The notes under the pieces: generated by a model
What the model was told of the DNA's origin: nothing
Database searches by the model: none
Seen by the model: the letters and a program-made list of their open reading frames with translations, nothing else
Virus record (IMG/VR): IMGVR_UViG_3300020186_000004
Coordinates: 1-36,730 of that record
Source: a virus
Length of the DNA stretch: 36,730 nt
Strand: one strand, 5' to 3'
Part shown: in pieces, positions 8,277-14,972 of the stretch
Layout of the letters: each line of letters begins with the position of its first letter
Position numbering within the stretch: the stretch's first letter is position 1
Position numbers and translations under genes: made by a program

Positions 8277-8306
8277 TTGATGATAAATACTGACCCATGA
8301 TATAAA
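8277..8306 (+). promoter_or_regulatory. Putative sigma70 promoter for the HNH gene
   Basis: TTGATG (8277-8282), an 18-base spacer and TATAAA (8301-8306) point rightwards 45 bases before the ATG at 8351. It would let the inserted endonuclease gene be expressed independently of the leftward late transcript. Confidence 0.35.
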
Positions 8307-8350
8307 TACTGCATGTTTAATTTATCCCCTTTAGATATTGCGAATTCTGG

Positions 8351-8893
8351 ATGCAAGTTGCTGAAGATCCAAATTCAAAAGCGTTAAGAAGCTCCAAGAA
8401 ATGGTTTGGTAAATGCTGGATTTGGCAAGGTTCTTTCTTTCAGAGTGGGTATGGACGTTATTTTTCACACCAAAAAACATATCGTGCTCACCGGGTATCA
8501 TTTTACCTATACAACGGTACATTAACAAACAATTTATTTATTTGCCACAAATGTGATAATCCTGCTTGCGTAAATCCTCAACATCTATTCGAAGGCAGCC
8601 CTCTAGATAATACAAGGGATATGATTAAGAAGAAAAGATTAGTTCCAGAACGTGGTAAATGGAAGAATAAATCTTCACAATACTACGGAGTGACCTATAG
8701 AAAAGACGGTGATATTTGGCGTATAAATTGTATGATCAACTATAAGAAACTACTTAAAGGTAACTTTAACACAGAGTTAGAAGCAGCAGAGGCATATGAC
8801 CAAGGGTTGATAAGGCTCTTTAGCGAAGGCGTTTTAAACTATCAAAAGCCACTTAACTTCCCAGAGAAGAATAAGTATTCTTATAGGCCATAG
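8351..8893 (+). CDS. HNH endonuclease with C-terminal AP2 DNA-binding domain
   Basis: 180 residues. The N-terminal half has the pattern of phage HNH nucleases: W-x-G (22-27), A-H-R (46-48), then C65-H66, C68, C73-x-N75 and H78 with L-x-G-S-x-x-D-N (79-87). Residues 108-165 form an AP2-type domain (Y-Y-G-V-T-Y-R-K-D-G...W-R-I...A-A-E-A-Y-D). This pairing is common in free-standing homing endonucleases. It lies between TerL and portal on the opposite strand to both and shares 13 bases with the TerL 3' end. No strong ribosome site is visible. It is probably a selfish insertion. Confidence 0.8.
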   Translation: MQVAEDPNSKALRSSKKWFGKCWIWQGSFFQSGYGRYFSHQKTYRAHRVSFYLYNGTLTNNLFICHKCDNPACVNPQHLFEGSPLDNTRDMIKKKRLVPERGKWKNKSSQYYGVTYRKDGDIWRINCMINYKKLLKGNFNTELEAAEAYDQGLIRLFSEGVLNYQKPLNFPEKNKYSYRP

Positions 8894-10401
8894 TAAGATC
8901 TAATTGCTTTCATGTCTTTTTCTACATTATGCTTTCCATCATCCACTCTAGAAATGCCCGCACAGGCATACCTAAAGGCATCCGATCCATGAGAATATTC
9001 ATCATGCTCAACTTCTCCTGTAAAACCGCCGATAGATGATGACCATTTCTTTTTATAGTTTTGCAAACAAACAACGCCTTTATGACATTTCTTCGCATCA
9101 AACCAACACTTGCTTAAAGTAGAACGAACGAGGTTTATACCATCGCGAAGGTTATGTTGCTCTAAAATAATCCCCGTTAAGCCAAATTCCATAGCCTGTT
9201 GGGCAAAGGTAATTCCCGCTCTATCACGGGCGTTAGCATCATGTGGCCAGATATGTGATCCATAAGAGTAGTTCTTGGATTTTAGAATGGCTGCAATTTG
9301 GTCAATTGGAGTGTCTCGATGTTCAAAGTAGTCAATAAAGTTAATTTCGCCAGATCTTGTGACCTGGAAAAACCAGATTGCCATGAAGTCAGCTTGTCCT
9401 AAGTCCCACGCAGTATGTACAGGAAGAGCTTTATCGTAGCTAACATGTGTGATATGGCCCTCATCTGCCAAGTCTTTCATCTGACGGGCGTACCAATACC
9501 CTTCTTGACTTGCCTGGAAGGCTTCTTCTGGTGTTGACGGAAACTCTCGTAGCATGTCCTCTTTTAAAAGCGCGTACTTTTTACTGTACCAAAGCTTTTG
9601 CCCTTCAGATAGCTTGATCCCTTTGTTGGTGCTGGCCGCAAAATAATCGTTGAGGTAATCATCATATTTGACTGTTGGATCAGGTACGAGGCAGTACGAC
9701 GAGTCACGAAACCATGGGAAGAAATGAAAGTAAAAGTCCAAGGGCCCAAGCGGTTTGGCAGATTTCTTCTGCTCCATTGCTTGTTGACAAAGGTCAAAGA
9801 AATAGCCTTCTTGACCCTCCGCTGTAGACTCAATGTATACGCTTTGGCCAACGTGTACTGTTTGCAATGACCCTGTAACGACCTCACGCGCTTTCTCTGG
9901 GTTCTTTGCGCAGATCTTACCGAATTCGGAAATATGTAGATAGTTTAGTGTTGAACCGCGCATTGAAGTTCCAACGCGAATAACGCTTCCGTGCTTGAAT
10001 GCTAGTTCTTTAGCTGAGTCTCCAACAACTTTAAAAAGAGGCCTTAAGGCAGGGTGAAGATGGTCGAACGCGTACTTTAGCTTGTCTTGGAAAATATTAG
10101 CCGAATCGTCCAAGGTATGAGCGATAATAGCAGCAGCAACGTTATCGTTCCAAAGCACATTATCAAGGAGAAGAATAACAAAGAAAGTCGTAATCCCGAT
10201 CTGGCGGCATTTGAGAACCACTTCGAAATTATGAAGGGATTCATAAAGCTCCTTCTGTGCCCAGTTCATTTTGAACTGTACTTGTTTCCCCTGGGGGTTC
10301 TTGATGAAATATAGATTGTTCAATCTCCAGCTTTGACTTGCTAGATTGGCTAACTGAGGATATTTTAGCAATGTATTCGCCAAGTTTTCTGAGTGGATCA
10401 T
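8881..10401 (-). CDS. terL: Terminase large subunit
   Basis: 506 residues from the ATG at 10401, preceded by AGGAG. A GTG at 10422 in frame lacks a better site. The ATPase half shows an N-terminal adenine-side element (NNLYF...NWAQKELY, residues 28-53), a Walker A-like C-R-Q-I-G-I-T-T-F (65-73) and a Walker B-like Y-L-H-I-S-E-F-G (154-161). The nuclease half has candidate acidic residues D333 (T-A-W-D-L-G), D388 (W-P-H-D-A-N) and D473 (H-G-S-D-A-F-R-Y). It pumps DNA into the procapsid and cuts it. The gene overlaps terS by 161 bases in another frame. Confidence 0.88.
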   Translation of the reverse strand: MIHSENLANTLLKYPQLANLASQSWRLNNLYFIKNPQGKQVQFKMNWAQKELYESLHNFEVVLKCRQIGITTFFVILLLDNVLWNDNVAAAIIAHTLDDSANIFQDKLKYAFDHLHPALRPLFKVVGDSAKELAFKHGSVIRVGTSMRGSTLNYLHISEFGKICAKNPEKAREVVTGSLQTVHVGQSVYIESTAEGQEGYFFDLCQQAMEQKKSAKPLGPLDFYFHFFPWFRDSSYCLVPDPTVKYDDYLNDYFAASTNKGIKLSEGQKLWYSKKYALLKEDMLREFPSTPEEAFQASQEGYWYARQMKDLADEGHITHVSYDKALPVHTAWDLGQADFMAIWFFQVTRSGEINFIDYFEHRDTPIDQIAAILKSKNYSYGSHIWPHDANARDRAGITFAQQAMEFGLTGIILEQHNLRDGINLVRSTLSKCWFDAKKCHKGVVCLQNYKKKWSSSIGGFTGEVEHDEYSHGSDAFRYACAGISRVDDGKHNVEKDMKAIRSYYGL

Positions 10402-10789
10402 CCAGCTCCTCGCTAAGCTCACGTTCCCGTTGTTTCAATCTGTTTTTACCAAGCCATATTAAAAGAGTATTATCTCCTTTTAAAGCCTTCTCATATTGTT
10501 TAGCTCTTAATAAACTTTCGCCCTTAGATTTCTTTTGTGATGAATAAACGGTGAAAGATACTCCATAGCGTTTTTCTACTTTTCTATAAAAAGTATCATG
10601 ATGCATGTCGAAGTGTGGAGCTATTTCCGTACCTAAACAACCGGCAATTAAAAGTTGATCAACTTTTGCCCAGTCTATTTCTTTTGCGCCCCTTCCGGAT
10701 CCACTTCCTATTTTAGATTCACCGCCTCCGTGTTGTTTAAATCGGCGGTCTATTTTGACTGGCTCGCTCAAGAGATTTCCTCGCCGCAT
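10241..10789 (-). CDS. terS: Terminase small subunit
   Basis: 182 residues from the ATG at 10789. An alternative TTG at 10771 (TTGA overlap with the upstream stop, GAGG before it) would shorten it by six. A Gly/Ser-rich lead is followed by an HTH-like domain (about 38-75: I-D-W-A-K-V-D-Q-L-L-I-A-G...Y-R-K-V-E-K-R-Y) and G-D-N-T-L-L-I-W-L-G-K-N-R-L, typical of phage small terminases of this kind. The C-terminal 55 residues are encoded over the start of terL. It would recognise the packaging site and recruit TerL. Confidence 0.75.
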   Translation of the reverse strand: MRRGNLLSEPVKIDRRFKQHGGGESKIGSGSGRGAKEIDWAKVDQLLIAGCLGTEIAPHFDMHHDTFYRKVEKRYGVSFTVYSSQKKSKGESLLRAKQYEKALKGDNTLLIWLGKNRLKQRERELSEELDDPLRKLGEYIAKISSVSQSSKSKLEIEQSIFHQEPPGETSTVQNELGTEGAL

Positions 10790-11226
10790 TTAGGACAAAC
10801 CTTTTGTTTCTTTTTGGAAGGCTTTTCTTCTTCCTCAGAATCGGGAATGTCGATTTCTAAACTTTCTAAGTCAAAACCCCAATCTAGTAGATTAGGTACG
10901 TCAAATTCGTTTGCAAGGATTTCGTAGTCAAAAGACCCGTGATTCTTATTCAATCGAATATTTAATTCTTCAACGTCGAGATCACTTAATAGCACATCGG
11001 GGACCCAAACTTCAATATATTTTGCTTTATTTTTTTTTAAAATGGAGATTCTTTGATGTCCGCCTATGATGGTCATGTCTAGATTGACGATGGGTTTATC
11101 TATGAGGCCGAACTTGATTAAAGATTTGGTGAGATGATCCCCTTGCTCTCTGGAAAGGGTGCGGGGATTTTTTGGATGAGGCTTAAGATCTTTGACTGCA
11201 ACGGATTTAAGGGACCATTGAAACAT
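10768..11226 (-). CDS. ParB-like nuclease-domain protein with C-terminal zinc knuckle
   Basis: 152 residues. The first 95 residues match the ParB/Srx-like fold: L-K-P-H-P-K-N-P-R near 14-22, L-I-K-F-G-L-I-D-K-P-I-V near 36-47, then the signature G-G-H-Q-R near 55-59 (G-H-x-R phosphate-binding loop). An acidic linker follows, then C-P-K-C-G-E, half of a zinc ribbon. Such proteins commonly sit just upstream of terminase genes. It overlaps terS by up to 22 bases. A role in packaging-site marking or partition is possible; a DNA methylase partner often found beside them is absent. Confidence 0.75.
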   Translation of the reverse strand: MFQWSLKSVAVKDLKPHPKNPRTLSREQGDHLTKSLIKFGLIDKPIVNLDMTIIGGHQRISILKKNKAKYIEVWVPDVLLSDLDVEELNIRLNKNHGSFDYEILANEFDVPNLLDWGFDLESLEIDIPDSEEEEKPSKKKQKVCPKCGEEIS

Positions 11227-11243
11227 CGAAAGGATCCTTTAAT

Positions 11244-11465
11244 TTAGCATTGATGCTCTAGGTCTGCTAAGTCTTCATCACATTCCTCGTCTGAAAACAT
11301 GACGAGGTTGTAAGCGTCGCGCAGGTTGTGCCCGTTTTGGACATATTCTAGCATAAGGTCAGCTTCTTCTGCTGATACGGTGAAGATTTCGGCAACGGCC
11401 TGGATTAGCGTAAGGCGAGTGGTTAAAGAGTCTACTAAGCTTTCGTCTATTTTAATTGATTCCAC
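11244..11465 (-). CDS. Small acidic helical protein, paralogue of the 5612-5812 product
   Basis: 73 residues, acidic, predicted helical. Its core (L-I-Q-A-V-A-E-I-F, then E-A-D-L-M-L-E-Y-V-Q-N-G-H and A-Y-N-L) repeats the pattern of the protein at 5612-5812. It heads the packaging block, 17 bases before the ParB-like gene. Its start lies inside the end of the preceding ORF (19-base overlap). Function unknown. Confidence 0.6.
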   Translation of the reverse strand: MESIKIDESLVDSLTTRLTLIQAVAEIFTVSAEEADLMLEYVQNGHNLRDAYNLVMFSDEECDEDLADLEHQC

Positions 11466-11695
11466 TTCGGCTTTACCTCTTTAAGATTACCTTTTTCATC
11501 GTATATGTCAGTAAGATTCCCTTGCGGGTTATCAAAGTAAAGCATGGGGCCTATTTTGCTATAGCTCCAGCCTTTCGAGAGATATTGATGGATCAAACTG
11601 AATTGATTGCTTGCGGTCGATATCATGGCCGAAAGGATATTGAAGGAGGATAAATTTGTAAAGGAATAAGAAACTCTTTTGCATGATCGTGGCAC
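11447..11695 (-). CDS. Possible first gene of the late block, unknown, start uncertain
   Basis: The open frame gives 82 residues from a GTG at 11695. An internal ATG at 11626 would leave 59. Neither has a clear ribosome site. The last 55 residues look like a real protein (Y-L-S-K-G-W-S-Y-S-K-I-G, then Y-D-E-K-G-N-L-K-E-V). It overlaps the next gene by 19 bases, in keeping with the packing of this operon. It may be partly non-coding at its 5' end. Confidence 0.35.
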   Translation of the reverse strand: MPRSCKRVSYSFTNLSSFNILSAMISTASNQFSLIHQYLSKGWSYSKIGPMLYFDNPQGNLTDIYDEKGNLKEVKPKWNQLK

Positions 11696-11705
11696 TTTCG
11701 TAACA

Positions 11706-11735
11706 TTATTGTGTACATGAATTCTCTCATATGAT
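11706..11735 (+). promoter_or_regulatory. Putative promoter of the 11.8-14.0 kb rightward operon
   Basis: TTATTG (11706-11711), 18 bases and TATGAT (11730-11735) precede the first gene of the rightward cluster by about 40 bases. The following ATATGATGAT gives overlapping -10 choices. The -35 is weak. Confidence 0.3.
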
Positions 11736-11776
11736 ATGATGATACTATCGGTTTAAGAAACAACGTGAGGGATGAA

Positions 11777-12157
11777 ATGTACGCGATTAAAGAATACATG
11801 GAAGGCAAGTTCAACGGAGCTACGTTTATAGATAGCTTAAAAATTGCCAATTGTCTTGGAAATTTGGTAGATGATCCTTTTAAGGCGGATGTTGTGCGGC
11901 TTGAATACTCACCCGATGGTCAACTTATAGAAGTTCACCTAGAATCGTTCCCTAAAAAAGAGGAGGTATGGATGTTTAGTGTTAAAGAATATCGCTACGA
12001 CAGGTTTGTAGGCGCAACTAATTTTGAAGATGCAAAGTCGTCGGTTGAATTTGCAAAGAAGGTGCCGATTTACCCCGGCGCTGTAGTTTATGCGGTTCAG
12101 ATCGACTTCAACAACAACGGAGATCTTTTTGAGAACGTTATTTGGAGGTCAGTATGA
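11777..12157 (+). CDS. Unknown protein, first gene of a rightward operon
   Basis: 126 residues from the ATG at 11777, which has GAGGG upstream. A GTG at 11765 in frame overlaps that site and is unlikely. The sequence is mixed alpha/beta, with Y-S-P-D-G-Q-L-I-E-V-H-L, F-S-V-K-E-Y-R-Y-D-R-F-V-G and Y-P-G-A-V-V-Y-A-V-Q-I-D-F-N-N-N-G. No membrane segment, no known domain. Its stop overlaps the next ATG (ATGA), so the operon is coupled. Confidence 0.6.
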   Translation: MYAIKEYMEGKFNGATFIDSLKIANCLGNLVDDPFKADVVRLEYSPDGQLIEVHLESFPKKEEVWMFSVKEYRYDRFVGATNFEDAKSSVEFAKKVPIYPGAVVYAVQIDFNNNGDLFENVIWRSV

Positions 12158-12345
12158 GCAAGCTCCTCGATGATTACGAGTCAAAGCTTCAGGTTAAACT
12201 CGACGCTGCCATAGCGCAGCTTGAGGAAACCTTGAAGTTAATACAGGAAGAAGATAAGTTCTTTGGCCTTGCTTGGCCAACAGAGGGCCGGCTTTGGAAA
12301 TTGAATAAAACGTGTGAGAGAATTTTATCGGAGTTTAGACCATGA
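12154..12345 (+). CDS. Small coiled-coil protein, unknown
   Basis: 63 residues from the ATG at 12154, which has a strong GGAGG. An upstream in-frame TTG at 12142 lies before that site. It is helical and charged (L-D-A-A-I-A-Q-L-E-E-T-L-K-L-I-Q-E-E-D). It overlaps both neighbours by ATGA junctions. No motif recognised. Confidence 0.6.
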   Translation: MSKLLDDYESKLQVKLDAAIAQLEETLKLIQEEDKFFGLAWPTEGRLWKLNKTCERILSEFRP

Positions 12346-12578
12346 GAAAGCCGCATTGCATTTTTGGATATTCCTCTTTTGAAGCTCCGGCTGATGAAGA
12401 AGGGCAAGAAGACATCTTGCGAGGTCAGATCCAATGGACACTTAGCGAGATGCATAAGATTGAGGATCGCTATAATCATGATGAGCCGGTCTTTGATAAA
12501 GACTATGCTCAATTAAACAGAGATCTACATGAATTTGAAGCGCAACTAGAAAGTCTTATGGATTGTGATGAAGATTAA
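12342..12578 (+). CDS. Small acidic protein, unknown
   Basis: 78 residues. GGAG precedes the ATG, which overlaps the upstream stop. Acidic and mostly helical, ending in M-D-C-D-E-D. The middle (L-R-G-Q-I-Q-W-T-L-S-E-M-H-K-I-E-D-R-Y-N-H-D-E-P-V split over two helices) has no recognised family. Confidence 0.55.
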   Translation: MRKPHCIFGYSSFEAPADEEGQEDILRGQIQWTLSEMHKIEDRYNHDEPVFDKDYAQLNRDLHEFEAQLESLMDCDED

Positions 12579-12665
12579 GATTGGGGCCGTTTGAATATAC
12601 TTGCATTGAAATTAAGTGTAATGTTTGATAAACTCACAGTCTATAAAAGTTTACCGTGGAGGAAT

Positions 12666-12896
12666 ATGAACGCTTTACAATTAGATTTCACAGTGGACAA
12701 GTCTCCTGTTAACCCAGAGGAGGCTTATCTGATGCGCCTTGAGATGAAGAAGACTCAGGAGATGTCGCATAACGTAAGACGCGGAATCTTTGCTAGGCTT
12801 AGCGAACAAGAGAAGCTTGTCTTAAGTTTGCGCGAGGAAATTGAGCAGATGAGAGCGATCATCAATGAGTTTAAGGAGGCGGTATGTCTCAAGTGA
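12666..12896 (+). CDS. Small coiled-coil protein, unknown
   Basis: 76 residues from the ATG at 12666, which is preceded by GGAGG. A longer frame from a TTG at 12591 would include the untranslated leader. The C-terminal two thirds are a heptad-like helix (A-R-L-S-E-Q-E-K-L-V-L-S-L-R-E-E-I-E-Q-M). The 88-base gap before it contains GTTTGATAAACTCACAG and no obvious terminator. Confidence 0.6.
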   Translation: MNALQLDFTVDKSPVNPEEAYLMRLEMKKTQEMSHNVRRGIFARLSEQEKLVLSLREEIEQMRAIINEFKEAVCLK

Positions 12897-13078
12897 TCAC
12901 TAGCCTTTATCCGGGTGTTTGTGTTTTTAAGGCTTATACAGGGGCGCAAGATGCACTCTTGATTAACACAGGGGTTACCCTTCCCCTATCGACTATTTAT
13001 AAGCTATACGAAAAATACGTTAAGGAGAAACATGACTACACCAATAAGACCTCCCTCACCGAGAGCATTGGAGAATAG
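12884..13078 (+). CDS. Small unknown protein
   Basis: 64 residues with a strong AAGGAGG before the ATG, overlapping the upstream gene by 13 bases. The first 45 residues look folded (G-V-C-V-F-K-A-Y-T-G-A-Q-D-A-L-L-I-N-T-G). The tail (H-D-Y-T-N-K-T-S-L-T-E-S) is encoded over the start of the next gene, a 47-base overlap. Confidence 0.5.
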   Translation: MSQVITSLYPGVCVFKAYTGAQDALLINTGVTLPLSTIYKLYEKYVKEKHDYTNKTSLTESIGE

Positions 13079-13319
13079 CGCTGGTATTCATCGCAGTCCA
13101 AGTTTTAGGGTTCCAGTTGCTTTTTCTCCCTTAGATGAAGATTTTTCAGATGCAGCGCTAGATCTTATCATTGAACAAGCTAAAGAAGACTTAGGTACTA
13201 CGCGGAAGTGGACGCTTTATTATGAGGCTATGCGACGTGATGAGTATCTTCAGAGAGTTCGAGAGAAGCAGTTTGGTCATGTATTTAGAAATGAAGTAAG
13301 GATGCCCAAGAAACCATGA
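13032..13319 (+). CDS. Small unknown protein
   Basis: 95 residues with AAGGAG before the ATG. A Pro/Ser-rich N-terminus (about 30 residues) is followed by a helical, charged domain (A-L-D-L-I-I-E-Q-A-K-E-D-L, then Y-Y-E-A-M-R-R-D-E-Y-L-Q-R-V-R). Overlaps the next gene by ATGA. Not recognised. Confidence 0.55.
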   Translation: MTTPIRPPSPRALENSAGIHRSPSFRVPVAFSPLDEDFSDAALDLIIEQAKEDLGTTRKWTLYYEAMRRDEYLQRVREKQFGHVFRNEVRMPKKP

Positions 13320-13531
13320 AAAGAATAGTTGCTAGGATTCCTTTTGAGCAAGATGGATGCGCTTTTACCGATGAAGATCTTAAAGCTTTAATTATCAGAG
13401 GTCACGCGATAGGCTTGCTAGGGATTCCTATTGACAAGATCGCTGTAAAATATGATTCTAAAGAAAATGAGTATGTTGTCAGTTGGTTTGAAAAGTGGCC
13501 AAAATCTTTAAAAGATAAGTTAGGGATATGA
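13316..13531 (+). CDS. Small unknown protein
   Basis: 71 residues, compact alpha/beta: R-I-V-A-R-I-P-F-E, an L-K-A-L-I-I-R-G-H-A-I-G helix, V-K-Y-D-S-K-E-N-E-Y-V-V-S-W. Start by ATGA overlap with the gene before. Its last codons lie in the 18-base tandem duplication that also carries the next gene's start. Confidence 0.6.
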   Translation: MKRIVARIPFEQDGCAFTDEDLKALIIRGHAIGLLGIPIDKIAVKYDSKENEYVVSWFEKWPKSLKDKLGI

Positions 13532-13557
13532 TGATCTTAAGGGATATGATGATCTTA
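13522..13557 (+). repeat. 18-bp tandem duplication carrying a ribosome site and start codons
   Basis: AGGGATATGATGATCTTA occurs twice with no gap (13522-13539, 13540-13557). Each copy holds AGGG and the tandem ATGATG. The duplication adds six codons, so the frame is kept and the downstream gene begins MMILRDMMILL. Confidence 0.9.
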
Positions 13558-14013
13558 TTGCAACACAAGCCTCTTTGGTTTATGGGGCTTTGTGCGCTTT
13601 CAGTAGCTGAGAGCTATGCCTTCCATCTGAAACCAAGATCTTTAATCTATATGACTCCATCGCAGCTTACCGGGAAAGAGACAACGCTTCCCTTAAGAAC
13701 AAAGCTTTGGGTAAATCTTCCGATTGCCCTTTCTTTAGCCCCTATTGCTTATTGTTTGTTTACCACGATTCCTAAGTACACGCTTCTTGAGAAGATTGCT
13801 ATGACCGTTTTCATCGTAGCGCTTCGGACAATGGTTAGTGGTTCCATCAAGATTCCTTTCACCAATCGTACAATTGAGTTCGTTAACCCTTATGATCCGG
13901 GTCCTTTTAAAGCTAAGTCATGGGCTCCTGCTAAAACCCCGCCGCTTCCTATATCGCAGATAGCCTTAAGCTTAAATCGCCATGGTATCCAAAGTCCGGA
14001 TCAAGCGTCTTAG
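13528..14013 (+). CDS. Two-segment membrane protein, unknown
   Basis: 161 residues from the first ATG (13528). ATGs at 13531, 13546 and 13549 are equally usable because of the 18-bp duplication. Hydrophobic segments lie at about 62-82 (N-L-P-I-A-L-S-L-A-P-I-A-Y-C-L-F) and 87-105 (K-I-A-M-T-V-F-I-V-A-L), with a possible shorter one at 14-27. The C-terminal 55 residues are polar and Pro-rich, with F-V-N-P-Y-D-P-G-P-F. Holin function is possible but not shown. Last gene of the rightward cluster before the promoter at 14020. Confidence 0.6.
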   Translation: MMILRDMMILLQHKPLWFMGLCALSVAESYAFHLKPRSLIYMTPSQLTGKETTLPLRTKLWVNLPIALSLAPIAYCLFTTIPKYTLLEKIAMTVFIVALRTMVSGSIKIPFTNRTIEFVNPYDPGPFKAKSWAPAKTPPLPISQIALSLNRHGIQSPDQAS

Positions 14014-14019
14014 AAGTTA

Positions 14020-14048
14020 TTGACAACTTCCACATAGTGGCATATCTT
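14020..14048 (+). promoter_or_regulatory. Putative sigma70 promoter for the 14084 gene
   Basis: TTGACA (14020-14025), exactly 17 bases and TATCTT (14043-14048), 35 bases before the ATG at 14084 and seven after the preceding stop. The -35 is a perfect consensus; the -10 matches four of six. Confidence 0.45.
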
Positions 14049-14083
14049 GATAATTAAAAATGATAAAACAGCGGATTAAGTAG

Positions 14084-14281
14084 ATGGCGAGGCCTAGAAA
14101 GTTCAAAGAGTCAGTGGTTATTTCTGTGGTTGTTTCCAAAGAACACCATGACCATATTTTATTCATGACTAGAAGTATGATTCGCCAGACAAGTAAGATG
14201 CTAACCATATCCGATGCTGTACGTATGGCGCTTGAAGCTCTCTATCCCCTTCCTAAAGATAAGCAAATAAAGCTATTTTAG
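14084..14281 (+). CDS. Small DNA-binding-like protein (ribbon-helix-helix type), tentative
   Basis: 65 residues. A basic start (MARPRKFK) is followed by a beta-like stretch V-V-I-S-V-V-V-S and two helices, the second reading I-S-D-A-V-R-M-A-L-E-A-L. This is the order strand-helix-helix of MetJ/Arc-type repressors, though no family is certain. It has its own promoter and ends nine bases inside the convergent spanin gene. A regulator of the neighbouring operons is a reasonable guess. Confidence 0.55.
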   Translation: MARPRKFKESVVISVVVSKEHHDHILFMTRSMIRQTSKMLTISDAVRMALEALYPLPKDKQIKLF

Positions 14282-14467
14282 TCTGTAAGGCGGATAAACT
14301 TCACCAAGCGGGCTAGGCATAGGCCGATGAGTTGGCGGGCACTCAATGTCAACAGCTTCTTCGACTACTTCTTCAATATCTCCAATGACAACAGGGTCGC
14401 AAAGAAAGCGTGCGAATTGGCATGACGTAAAAAATAGGCTAATCAGAACTAATGGGAGCTTGCGCAT
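14273..14467 (-). CDS. Outer-membrane spanin-like lipoprotein (Rz1-like)
   Basis: 64 residues. A basic N-terminus and hydrophobic run lead to F-T-S-C16, a lipobox-like lipidation site, followed by a short acidic segment and a Pro-rich tail (P-P-T-H-R-P-M-P-S-P, V-Y-P-P-Y). Size, signal and Pro content match Rz1-type outer-membrane spanins. Its start is nested in the end of the gene for an anchored coiled-coil protein, the arrangement of many spanin pairs. It would bridge to the inner-membrane partner and disrupt the outer membrane at lysis. The Phe at lipobox -3 is not ideal. Confidence 0.6.
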   Translation of the reverse strand: MRKLPLVLISLFFTSCQFARFLCDPVVIGDIEEVVEEAVDIECPPTHRPMPSPLGEVYPPYRLK

Positions 14468-14729
14468 TGTTATCGCCTGGTAATAAGTTAGAGTCGACGG
14501 TGTCTTTTTTTTCTTTCAAAGCTTCATAAGCTTGTTTCATGAGAGATTCATGGTAGACGTTGAACTTATACGTTTCTTCGTAAAGCTCATCTACAGCACA
14601 GAAAACCTCTACCATTCCGTAAACCATAATCAGAGTAGCAATCAGTTGAGTAACTAGAATGCTGATAAACCACCATGTGGATGTTTTTCGTTGTGTTTTG
14701 TTTTTTAGTCCAGCGGGTATTACTTCCAT
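14439..14729 (-). CDS. Inner-membrane spanin-like protein (Rz-like)
   Basis: 96 residues: a short basic cytoplasmic end (K-N-K-T-Q-R-K), one transmembrane segment at about 19-43, then a charged helical periplasmic part (D-E-L-Y-E-E-T-Y-K-F, Q-A-Y-E-A-L-K-E-K-K) and a flexible tail. This is the Rz topology. The gene overlaps the lipoprotein gene by 29 bases. It is separated from the gene upstream by nine bases, so it belongs to the leftward initiator-RusA operon. Confidence 0.6.
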   Translation of the reverse strand: MEVIPAGLKNKTQRKTSTWWFISILVTQLIATLIMVYGMVEVFCAVDELYEETYKFNVYHESLMKQAYEALKEKKDTVDSNLLPGDNNAQAPISSD

Positions 14730-14738
14730 GATTTTTCC

Positions 14739-14972
14739 TTAGTAGGGTAATGGTAAAACTTGTAAAGCGGGTTTGGGGGTGTTGTTTTTGGGCAGCGCAA
14801 AAATAATGTCGCTGATCTTTTCAAACTCGAAGTTGCAGATATCTTCATTTTCGTAGTGCAAAGAAAAAACTTCCTTTGTAGATAGGGTAAATGTTACAGA
14901 GTCTCCACACTTACAAATTCTTAGGCATTTTTCCAGATTGATTATTAGATCGTTGTAAGCATACCACTTCAT
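14739..14972 (-). CDS. Small unknown protein between rusA and the spanins
   Basis: 77 residues. Beta-rich middle (D-S-V-T-F-T-L-S-T-K-E-V-F-S-L-H-Y), C-x-C near residue 20, no signal or membrane segment. Its ATG overlaps the RusA stop (ATGA). Not recognised. Confidence 0.6.
   Translation of the reverse strand: MKWYAYNDLIINLEKCLRICKCGDSVTFTLSTKEVFSLHYENEDICNFEFEKISDIIFALPKNNTPKPALQVLPLPY

Noticed and set aside
8331-8528. Minus-strand ORF opposite the HNH gene
   Set aside because: It is the reverse shadow of a well-supported nuclease domain and has no ribosome site.
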